A DNA stretch of 51,227 nucleotides from Methylobacterium indicum (lineage in GTDB: Bacteria; Pseudomonadota; Alphaproteobacteria; Rhizobiales; Beijerinckiaceae). Below the pieces are notes generated by a model. It was not told the DNA's origin. It ran no database searches and saw nothing but the letters and a program-made list of their open reading frames with translations. The stretch covers positions 1 to 51,227 of the forward strand of contig NZ_JTHF01000125.1 of NCBI RefSeq assembly GCF_001043895.1. Direction: 5' to 3'. Positions 25,085 through 32,394 of this stretch are shown here, piece by piece (the stretch's first letter is position 1; the number at the start of each line of letters is the position of its first letter). A program made the translations under genes and the position numbers.

Positions 25085-27078
25085 CACAGCGGCACCCTCC
25101 GCACCATCAGGGGGCGCCCGTTCGGCAGGCGGGCCAGGGCCTGCTCGATGCGGGCCGGATCGAAGCGCGGGCCGGCGGCCTCGAAGGCGAGGAAGAAGCG
25201 GTCCTCGCTCGCCCGGGTAAAGCCGGGAATCGCGAAGGCCGGGTGGTTCAGGCGCGGCAGGCGGTTCTGGAACAGCAGCGCCAGCACCGTGACGAGGCCG
25301 CCGCACAGCGTGCCGAAGGACACGCTCGGCACCATGAAGGACTGCCACGAGAAAAGCGGCCGGCCGCCGACGTCGAACACGTAGTCGAAGCCGGTGGCGT
25401 AGAGGCACATCGCCATGAAGGCACACCCGCCTGCCAGCGCCGCCCCGAGGGCGACGAGGGGCAGGATGCCGGCCGGCTGCTGGAGGGCGCGGGTGACCCC
25501 GCCCATCGGCACGGGGCCGTAGGTCTCGATCCGCGCGCCGAGGTCGCGGTCCTTCAGGGCCTCGACGGCCGCCGCGAGGTCGCCGGAGCGGTCGAACTCG
25601 GCGCTGATGCCCCAGAGCGGCGCGTCCTGCGTCTCGGCCGGGGTCGGCGCCCGCTCCCCGCTCGGGCGCCCGTCGGCGTGCCGGTCGGCGAAACGCCGCG
25701 TCTCGGTGATCGAGACCATCGGCAGGGTGCGCAGTCCGAGGAGCAGCAGGGCGAGGAAGAGGCCGACGGTGCCCAGAAGCGTCGCGATCCCCCACAACCC
25801 CATCGTGTAGGGATGGGCGGAGGAAGGCAGGAAATCGTGGCTGAGCGTCACGATCAGCAGCATGAAATGGTCGCCGAAGCTGCCGATGGCGGCGGCGAGG
25901 CCGACCAGCGCCACGGCGAGGCCGGAGCGCCGGAAGGCGGCGCGCCAGAACAGCTGCACCGGCAGAAGGGCGAAGACCACGATGAGCCAGAACGCCCAGG
26001 CATGCGAGCCGGACAGGCGGCGCACCAGCACCGACCGGTCGTAGGCGTCGCCGTGCAGCAGGCTCGAAAAGATCTCGGTGCCGTAGCAATAGGCCGAGAC
26101 GAGGCCGAGCCCCAGCATCAGCCGCGCCATCAGGGCGATGTGGCGCTCGGTGATCAGCGCCTCGAGGTGGAGGGCGCGGCGTACCAGCACCGCGAGCGCC
26201 GCGGTGACGCCGACGCCGGAGAGGAGCGAGGCAGAGAGGAACGTCACCGGGAGCAGCGTGTCGTGCCAGCCCGGCAGCACCGTGCCGGCGAGCATCACCG
26301 AGGCCCCGGTCTGGAGCGCGACGACGAGGACGAGGGCGAGGGCCGAGAGGGTGCGGGTCGCGAGCACCCAGCGCTCCCAGTGGGTCGCCGCCCCGCGCCA
26401 GCCGAGCGCCAGGATGCCGTAGACCTGGGCGCGCAGCAGCGTCAGGCGCCGCCGGCGTCCCCGCCCCTCGTCGGCGGCCCGCGCCTCGTCCCGGACCGCC
26501 TCGAAGGCCCGGTCGCGCAGGGCCGCGAAGTCGGGCAGGAGCCCGACATACCACAGGCCGAGGCAGACCCCGAGGAAGCTGATGATGTCGATCGCGTCCC
26601 AGACCAGGGGCGAGCGGAATTGCGGCCAGAGCGCCAGGGTGTTGGGGTAGGGCAGGGTCCAGTAGAACACCCAGGGACGCCCGAGATGGATGATCGGGTA
26701 GAGGGCGGCCGCGGCCGCCGCCAGCACCGCGGTCGTCTCGGCGATCCGGTCGATGCCGGAGCGCCAGGCGGCGCCGGTGAGCCGCAGGGTGGCGGAGGTG
26801 AGCAGAGCCCCGCAGGCGATGCCGATCCACCAGTCGTAGGCGACGATGTCGAGCGCCCAGACGACCGGGTTGTTGTTGTGCCAGATCCCGACGCCGTTGA
26901 GGAGCAGCCAGGCCAGGGCCGCCGCGAAGACGCCGAGGAGCCCGCAGGCCCCCGCGAAGGCGATCCACCACGCCCGCGAGCGGGCCCGCGCCGGAGCGCC
27001 GGTGACGGCGCGGCCGATCGAGGACAGGTCCTCCTTCGCGCCCAGCAATCCGGCCCGGGGGGAGAAGGTGCCGCTCAT
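25084..27078 (-). CDS. Fused Alternative Complex III subunits ActC (NrfD-like) and ActD (DUF3341)
   Basis: One uninterrupted 664-residue frame. Residues about 1-460 are a PsrC/NrfD-family quinol-binding membrane protein (VVWALDIVAYDWWIGIACGA; IIHLGRPWVFYWTLPYPNT; ten or so helices), equivalent to ActC. After a hydrophilic linker, residues about 489-664 are ActD/DUF3341: WGISAEFDRSGDLAAAVEAL, GFDYVFDVGGRPLFSWQSF, RLPRLNHPAFAIPGFTRASE. ActC and ActD are usually separate genes. No stop lies between them and no credible second start is seen in the linker. The start is ATG at 27078 (ATGA with actB). The encoded pair would sit beside ActB in the membrane. Confidence 0.93.
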   Translation of the reverse strand: MSGTFSPRAGLLGAKEDLSSIGRAVTGAPARARSRAWWIAFAGACGLLGVFAAALAWLLLNGVGIWHNNNPVVWALDIVAYDWWIGIACGALLTSATLRLTGAAWRSGIDRIAETTAVLAAAAAALYPIIHLGRPWVFYWTLPYPNTLALWPQFRSPLVWDAIDIISFLGVCLGLWYVGLLPDFAALRDRAFEAVRDEARAADEGRGRRRRLTLLRAQVYGILALGWRGAATHWERWVLATRTLSALALVLVVALQTGASVMLAGTVLPGWHDTLLPVTFLSASLLSGVGVTAALAVLVRRALHLEALITERHIALMARLMLGLGLVSAYCYGTEIFSSLLHGDAYDRSVLVRRLSGSHAWAFWLIVVFALLPVQLFWRAAFRRSGLAVALVGLAAAIGSFGDHFMLLIVTLSHDFLPSSAHPYTMGLWGIATLLGTVGLFLALLLLGLRTLPMVSITETRRFADRHADGRPSGERAPTPAETQDAPLWGISAEFDRSGDLAAAVEALKDRDLGARIETYGPVPMGGVTRALQQPAGILPLVALGAALAGGCAFMAMCLYATGFDYVFDVGGRPLFSWQSFMVPSVSFGTLCGGLVTVLALLFQNRLPRLNHPAFAIPGFTRASEDRFFLAFEAAGPRFDPARIEQALARLPNGRPLMVRRVPL

Positions 27079-30062
27079 CGCGTAGTCCCGGGTGTCGCGG
27101 CGGGTTCGCCGGCGGCGGCCTCGACCAGCCGGGCGAGGTAGGTCGTGCGGGGCTTGGTGTTGAGCTCGGCCAAGAGGCCGTAATTGCGCGGATCGGCCGC
27201 CGCCGCGGCGACGCGGCTGCCGGGATCGCGCAGGTCCCCGAAGGTGATGGCCCGCGTCGGGCAGGCGCCCTGGCAGGCGGTGACGACCGCGCCGTCGGGG
27301 ATCGGCGCGTGGTCGCCCTTCGTCGCGTCGATGCGGGCGGCGGCGATGCGCTGGACGCAGTAGGTGCATTTCTCCATCACGCCGCGGGCCCGGACCGTCA
27401 CCTCCGGATTGCGCTGCTGCTGCTGCACCGGCGCCATGTCGCCCGAATAGTCGAGGTAGTTGAAGCGCCGGACCTTGTAGGGGCAGTAGCTGGAGCAGGC
27501 CCGCGTGCCGACGCAGCGGTTGTAGACCATGAGGTTCAGGCCCTCGCGGTCGTGGACGGTCGCCTCCACCGGGCAGCCGACCTCGCAGGGCGCCTGCTCG
27601 CAATGCATGCAGGGCACCGGCATGAAATGGGTCTTGGGCGCGTCGAGCCCGCCCTCGTAGTAGCGGTCGACCCGCAGCCAGTGCAGCCAGCGGCCGAGAG
27701 CCACCTCCTCCTTGCCGACGACCGGGATGTTGTTCTCGGACTGGCAGGCGGTGACGCAGGCGTTGCAGCCGATGCAGGCGTCGAGATCGATCGCCATGCC
27801 CCAGGCGCGTTCCTGGTCGTAGCGCCCGCCGGGCGAGGTCGGGGCCGGGGGGTAGAGCGAGGGCAGGGCCGCGCGGGAGGCGACCGGCGCGGTGCTGCCG
27901 ACCGGCTGCACCCGCACGAAGTCGTGCCCCTCCATCGTGCCGTGGTCCTGCGTCGTCACCGGCGGCGCCTTGCGGCCGGTCTTCGCCAGGGTCGCCTCGG
28001 CGAGGCGCCAGGGCGTGGCCGCGGCGCGCAGGCGATAGGCGTCGTAGCCGAGCCCGTCGGCGAGCTGCTCGGGGATGCGTCGACCGTAGCCGAGGGAGAC
28101 CGTGACGGAATCCTCGGCCTGGCCGGGCTGGATCCAGACCGGCCCCTCGATCCGCCGGCCTTCCGCCTCGAGCGTCACGACGTCGCCCTGTCGGAGTTCC
28201 TCGCGCTCGGCGAGGCCGGGGCCCACCGCGATCACGTTGCCCCACACCACCTTCGTGAGGGGTTTCGGCAATTCCTGCAGCCAGGCGAGGTTGGCGAGGC
28301 TCCCGTCCCAGACGGTCGCATCGGGCCGAAAGACGACCTCGACCCGCCGGGCCGGACCGGCCGGCGAGGGCGCGGGCCGGGCGGACGTCACGGCGGCGGG
28401 CAGAGGGGCGCCGACGGGCTCGGGAGCGAGCGCGGTCCCCTCGAAGAAGCCGGCCTGGAGCACGGCATCGCGCCGGGCCGTCCAGGCGACGTCGGGCTCG
28501 CCCGGGGAGCGCCAATGGGCGTCGAACAGGGCGGCCCCGTCCTTGGCCTCCGCATCGGTCAGGATCGACAGGATCTCGGGTACCGACCGGCCGTCGTAGA
28601 GCGGACGGATCGTCGGCTGGATCGGCGTCACGGTCCCGTCGAGGGAGCGCGCGTCGCCCCAGGATTCGAGGGGGTGGGCGAGCGGCAGGTTCCAGTCGCA
28701 GTGGAAGGCGGTCTCGTCCTGATAGAGCCCGGCATGGATCTTCAGCGGCACCCGGGCGAGCGCTTCGAGGAAACCGAGATCGCCCGCCGCCTCGTAGACC
28801 GGGTTGACGTCGAGCATCACCAGGACCTGCACCTCGCCCCGACGCATCGCCTCGGCGAGGGCATCGAGCGGCTCGGCGTCGAGGACCGGCACCGGGGCGG
28901 TATGGAAGACGGTGCGGCCGGTATTGCCGAGCGCCGCATTGAGGCGGTGGACCTGGGCCAGCAGCTCCGGTCCGGCCTGGGCGCCGGCGAGAACCAGCCC
29001 CTCGCCGCGGGCCGCGTTCAACGCCGAGAAGGTTTGGGCGCGCCAGGCGGCGGCCGGACCGCCGCTATCCTGCGCCCTCCCGCCGCCGGCCTCCGCCAGG
29101 AGGTCGCGCACGAGGGCGGACAGCCCGTCCGCGCCGATCGCGAGCGGCGCTTCGGCCTTGGCCGAGGTCAGGTTCGGGCTCGGCCCGGCATGGTGGAGGG
29201 CGAGCAAACGCCCCTCGGCGGCGGCCTTGCGGCGCGCCTCGACCCAGTCCCGCGCCTGCCCGACCTGGCCGGGACCGGGATCGAGCACGTCGCCGTCGAG
29301 GGACACGAGAACCTTCGCCCGGTCGAAGCGCCAGCGCGTTTCCAGCGGCCGGCCATGGGCGAGGCGGGCGCCCTCGTAGAGCGCGTCGCGGCCGACCGGC
29401 GCGGAGACGTGCCAGCGCATACCGGGGAAATCCCGGCGCATCGCGGCGACCTGGGCGGCGAGCGAGGGCGACGTGATCGGGCCGGTGACGAGGTGGAGTC
29501 CGCGCCCGCCCTCCGCGGCCTTCAGCGCCGCGACGCGCCCGGTCATCGCCGCGCGGAAGGCCTGCCACGAGCTCGGCCGGCCGAGATGCTGCGGGGTCTG
29601 GAGCCGGAACGGATCGTAGAGCCCGAGAATCGATCCTTGCGCGAACACGTCGGTGCCGCCGCGGCTCCAGGGGTGCTCGGCATTGCCCTCGATCTTGAGC
29701 GGGCGGCCGTTGCGGGTGGTGACCGTGATGCCGTTGGCGAATCCGTCGACGAGGGCCGCCGAGGCGTAGGCGAGGGGCGCGCCCGGGATGATCCGCTCGG
29801 GCTGGCGGACATAGGGGATCTCCTGCGTGCGCCCGTCCGGCTGTCCGCAGGCGGCAAGCCCGCTCATCGCGAAGGAGGCGGCCATCAGCTTGAGGAAGCC
29901 GCGCCGGTCGGGCGAGGCGGCCAGCCGCGCGGCGGCCGGGTACTCGGTGTCGAGGAAGGCCCGGAACTCGGGCGAATCCGCCACCGCGTCGAGGCTGCGC
30001 CAGAACGTCGGGCCGTCGCCGGAGGCGAGGCGGGCGCGCAGCGCCCCGATGTCGTGCGTCAT
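27075..30062 (-). CDS. actB: Alternative Complex III ActB: molybdopterin-like and iron-sulfur subunit
   Basis: A 995-residue protein joining an N-terminal Mo-bis-MGD-like domain (cofactor-free in characterised ACIII) to a four-cluster ferredoxin domain. A twin-arginine-type motif SPDRRGFLKLMAAS lies near residue 51. The Fe-S motifs sit at the C-terminus: CIGCNACVTACQSENNIP, CMHCEQAPCEVGCP, CVGTRACSSYCPYKVRRFNY, CTYCVQRI and CQGACPTRAI. It relays electrons from quinol at ActC towards ActA. The start is ATG at 30062, overlapping the actA stop (ATGA); the stop overlaps actCD. Confidence 0.95.
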   Translation of the reverse strand: MTHDIGALRARLASGDGPTFWRSLDAVADSPEFRAFLDTEYPAAARLAASPDRRGFLKLMAASFAMSGLAACGQPDGRTQEIPYVRQPERIIPGAPLAYASAALVDGFANGITVTTRNGRPLKIEGNAEHPWSRGGTDVFAQGSILGLYDPFRLQTPQHLGRPSSWQAFRAAMTGRVAALKAAEGGRGLHLVTGPITSPSLAAQVAAMRRDFPGMRWHVSAPVGRDALYEGARLAHGRPLETRWRFDRAKVLVSLDGDVLDPGPGQVGQARDWVEARRKAAAEGRLLALHHAGPSPNLTSAKAEAPLAIGADGLSALVRDLLAEAGGGRAQDSGGPAAAWRAQTFSALNAARGEGLVLAGAQAGPELLAQVHRLNAALGNTGRTVFHTAPVPVLDAEPLDALAEAMRRGEVQVLVMLDVNPVYEAAGDLGFLEALARVPLKIHAGLYQDETAFHCDWNLPLAHPLESWGDARSLDGTVTPIQPTIRPLYDGRSVPEILSILTDAEAKDGAALFDAHWRSPGEPDVAWTARRDAVLQAGFFEGTALAPEPVGAPLPAAVTSARPAPSPAGPARRVEVVFRPDATVWDGSLANLAWLQELPKPLTKVVWGNVIAVGPGLAEREELRQGDVVTLEAEGRRIEGPVWIQPGQAEDSVTVSLGYGRRIPEQLADGLGYDAYRLRAAATPWRLAEATLAKTGRKAPPVTTQDHGTMEGHDFVRVQPVGSTAPVASRAALPSLYPPAPTSPGGRYDQERAWGMAIDLDACIGCNACVTACQSENNIPVVGKEEVALGRWLHWLRVDRYYEGGLDAPKTHFMPVPCMHCEQAPCEVGCPVEATVHDREGLNLMVYNRCVGTRACSSYCPYKVRRFNYLDYSGDMAPVQQQQRNPEVTVRARGVMEKCTYCVQRIAAARIDATKGDHAPIPDGAVVTACQGACPTRAITFGDLRDPGSRVAAAAADPRNYGLLAELNTKPRTTYLARLVEAAAGEPAATPGTTR

Positions 30063-30718
30063 CGGTGGCAGATCCCGCATTCGGTCAGACGCTCGCCGCC
30101 CCGGATGTGATACTGGCGTACCAGTTCCGGCCCGAGCGTCGCCTGGTTGGCCGGCGGGCTCCAGGTCATGTTGAGGATCTGGTCCTTCGGCCGCACGTAT
30201 TTCTCGGGGTTGCGGTGGCAATCGAGACAGAAGCTCATCTCGAAGGCGTTGGCCCGGTAGGTGAGCTGCATGTCGGTGACGGCGCCGTGGCAGGTCGAGC
30301 AGCCGATGCCGTTGGTCACGTGGACCGAGTGATTGTAGTAGACGTAGCCCGGCAGCTTGTTCAGGCGGGTCCAGACCAGGGGCTGGTCCTTGGCGTAGCT
30401 CGCCCGCACCGGTTCCAGCATGTCCGAGCCGGACCAGATCTGGCTGTGGCAGGTCATGCAGGTCTGGGTCGGCGGGATGCCGGCGGTGGCCTGCGTTTCG
30501 ACCGTGGTGTGGCAGTAGCGGCAGTCGATCTTCAATTCGCCCGCATGGTGCTTGTGGCTGAACGGCACCGGCTGGGCCGGCGCCACCCCGACGCCGGTGA
30601 CGTAGGAGGAGCGCACCAGACCCGCCCCGACCACGGGAAGGCCCGCCAGGCAGGCGGCCGCGGTGAGGAGCGCAAGGCGCAGGAGGGCATCGGCGCCCGG
30701 CGCGAAGAGCTGGCGCAT
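30059..30718 (-). CDS. actA: Alternative Complex III pentahaem cytochrome c ActA
   Basis: A 219-residue membrane-anchored pentahaem cytochrome with motifs CRYCH (66-70), CMTCH (87-91), CSTCH (140-144), CLDCH (164-168) and CGICH (214-218). The N-terminal hydrophobic segment (LLRLALLTAAACLAGLPVVG) anchors it. FSHKHHAGELKIDCRYCH is typical of ActA. It opens the ACIII-caa3 operon. ATG at 30718 (MRQLFAPGADALL) fits the family; ATG at 30745, nine residues longer, has a better GGGAGAG Shine-Dalgarno and cannot be excluded. The promoter should lie in 30719-30951 but is not recognised. Confidence 0.95.
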   Translation of the reverse strand: MRQLFAPGADALLRLALLTAAACLAGLPVVGAGLVRSSYVTGVGVAPAQPVPFSHKHHAGELKIDCRYCHTTVETQATAGIPPTQTCMTCHSQIWSGSDMLEPVRASYAKDQPLVWTRLNKLPGYVYYNHSVHVTNGIGCSTCHGAVTDMQLTYRANAFEMSFCLDCHRNPEKYVRPKDQILNMTWSPPANQATLGPELVRQYHIRGGERLTECGICHR

Positions 30719-30918
30719 GGCCTCACACCCCGCCCATGCGCGCACTCTCCCAACCCGGGAGACCGCGCGGCGAGGCCGTCCGTTTCGAGGCGGGAATCAC
30801 GCGCCGCACGCCACCCTCGTCATACCGCCGCCCTGTTCGGAACGATGCCAGGCTAGGTGGCGCGCACGCCGGTTGCGGCCAGGGCGCCGCGACGATGATT
30901 TTCGCGCTGCGACAGCAT

Positions 30919-30939
30919 GGCGTCGGCGGCGGCGACGCC
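30919..30939 (-). terminator. Possible terminator after the GNAT gene at 30952
   Basis: GGCGTCG (30919-30925) and CGACGCC (30933-30939) form a 7-bp stem just downstream of the minus-strand GNAT stop. No T run follows, so support is weak. Confidence 0.3.
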
Positions 30940-30951
30940 CGCCGCCGTGCC

Positions 30952-31452
30952 TCAGGCCGCGAGCGCCCGGGCCATCAGGGCCGCGCCCGCGCCATAGCCG
31001 GCAGGCGCCGGCGCCGCGAGCGGCCGGAAGCCGTGGCGTCGCCAGAAGCCGGCGGCGTCGCCGACCGCGACCAGCACCACCTCGGGCAGGCCGTGCCGTG
31101 CAGCCTGCGCCAGCATCAGCCCGACGACCGCTGCGGCCGCGCCCTGCCCGCGCGCCTCCGGCAGCAGCGCCACGTCGTGGATGCACCAGGCGTCCGCTCT
31201 CTCCGGCAGCGCCCCCAGCAGGGTGTCGAGGTCGGGCACCGAGCCGGAGCGCCAGGGATGCCCGACGGCATATCCGGCGAGCGCCTCCCCCGGCCCGACG
31301 AGGGCGAGGCAGCCCCCGGGGCAGAGGCGCAGGCGCTCGGCCATCACGGCGTCGTCCTCCGGATAGCCCGGATGGACATGGACCGCGATGGTGGAGGCCG
31401 CCGGCAGGTCCGCCGGCCGCATCGGGCGCCAGCGCAGGGCGCCTGCGCTCAA
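30952..31452 (-). CDS. GNAT N-acetyltransferase
   Basis: A 166-residue GNAT protein. CIHDVALLPEARGQGAAAAV is motif A with the R-G-x-G-A acetyl-CoA loop; EVVLVAVGDAAGFWRRHGFR is the C-terminal motif B with x-F-W-x-x-x-G-F. The substrate is unknown. The longest start is TTG at 31452, overlapping the PRC-barrel stop as TTGA; ATG at 31422 is the conservative alternative and still leaves the fold intact. It follows the PRC-barrel gene on the same strand and probably shares its transcript. Confidence 0.85.
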   Translation of the reverse strand: MSAGALRWRPMRPADLPAASTIAVHVHPGYPEDDAVMAERLRLCPGGCLALVGPGEALAGYAVGHPWRSGSVPDLDTLLGALPERADAWCIHDVALLPEARGQGAAAAVVGLMLAQAARHGLPEVVLVAVGDAAGFWRRHGFRPLAAPAPAGYGAGAALMARALAA

Positions 31453-32072
31453 CGGGCGGTCTCGTACTTGAACTCCGGCGCGGCCTGGAGCTGGGCCTTG
31501 GTCAGCCGGATCTCGGCCTCCGCCACCGTCGCGTCGGGCCCGGTCGCCAGCACCGTCGCACGGCCGCGGGGCTCGGGCGCCGCGACCGAGCCGGTGGCCT
31601 CGTCGACGGTGCCGCTGCGCTTGGCCGGCACGGCGGCGAGCGCCTGGTCGGCGACCGCGGCGCCCGGCATCGTCCGGGGGCCGGCGCTCTGCGCGGCGGC
31701 TTCGCTCGGCGCCCGCTCCGGCGTCGTATGGGAGGGTGCAGCCTCCGCGGCGGCCCGCCCGGTGTTCCAGGCCAACCGGTCGAACGGCACGGCCACGGAT
31801 TTCTGGCCGATGCCGAGGAAGCCGCCGACCCCGATCACGACCGCGCGCACCCGCCCGTCCTCGCCAAGCAGCACGTCCTCGATCTCACCGACCCGGACAT
31901 GGTCCTGGCCGATCACCTTCACGCCGACGAGCTTCGAGGCCCGCATGCTGCCGGGCTCGGGACGGGTCAGGAAGCCGGCGGCATCGGGGGCCGGCTGCTG
32001 GGCGCGAGCGGGGGCGATCAGCATCGCGACGAGGGGAAGGGCGAGCAGGGAGGCAGGGGGACGGAAAAGCAT
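31449..32072 (-). CDS. Exported PRC-barrel domain protein
   Basis: A 207-residue protein with a signal peptide (MLFRPPASLLALPLVAMLIA-PARAQQ). A PRC-barrel follows at about residues 42-105 (MRASKLVGVKVIGQDHVRVG, then EDGRVRAVVIGVGGFLGIGQ and KSVAVPFDRL). A long Ala/Pro-rich low-complexity region precedes a short C-terminal motif (EAEIRLTKAQLQAAPEFKYE). Exported PRC-barrel proteins are common in Hyphomicrobiales and often stress-induced; their molecular role is unclear. A near-consensus EcfG promoter lies 45 bases upstream, linking it to the stress island at 16.6-18.4 kb. Confidence 0.85.
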   Translation of the reverse strand: MLFRPPASLLALPLVAMLIAPARAQQPAPDAAGFLTRPEPGSMRASKLVGVKVIGQDHVRVGEIEDVLLGEDGRVRAVVIGVGGFLGIGQKSVAVPFDRLAWNTGRAAAEAAPSHTTPERAPSEAAAQSAGPRTMPGAAVADQALAAVPAKRSGTVDEATGSVAAPEPRGRATVLATGPDATVAEAEIRLTKAQLQAAPEFKYETAR

Positions 32073-32394
32073 GGTTGGGTGTCTCCGAGGCCGGTCGCGG
32101 TGGGGCTCGAAGGCTCAACGGGGCCGGAGCGTGACGGTTCATCGCGGGCGACCAGGCGGCCGCGGGCGGAGGGGGTGCCCTGGGACGAAAGATGGGTGCG
32201 TTCGGGCTCTCCCCCCACGAACGGCACGGCTACTCCGGAAGAGCGCCTTCACGCATCACGCACGGATGCTCTCACGCGACAACGGGCATTCGAACCGGGA
32301 GGCGCGGACGCGACGCCCCGAGGGCGGGGAGTGGAGACCGGCACCGCCGATCACCCCGCCCCCTGCGCGCTGGACCGTTTGCCCCGGCAGCCCC
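32073..32394. other. Gene-free 322-bp region between PRC-barrel gene and lytic transglycosylase
   Basis: I see no protein or RNA gene here. It holds the candidate EcfG promoter at 32117-32141 for the PRC-barrel gene and a small GC hairpin near 32312 (CCCCG-AGGG-CGGGG) that may end the transglycosylase transcript. Confidence 0.5.
32117..32141 (-). promoter_or_regulatory. Candidate EcfG promoter for the PRC-barrel gene
   Basis: On the minus strand TGAAC (32141-32137), a 16-base spacer, and CGTT (32120-32117); one mismatch to GGAAC-N16/17-CGTT. The -10 is 45 bases before the ATG at 32072. Confidence 0.5.

Noticed and set aside
31181..31366. Short plus-strand frame opposite the GNAT gene
   Set aside because: It lies fully antisense to a supported acetyltransferase with no ribosome-binding site or motif.
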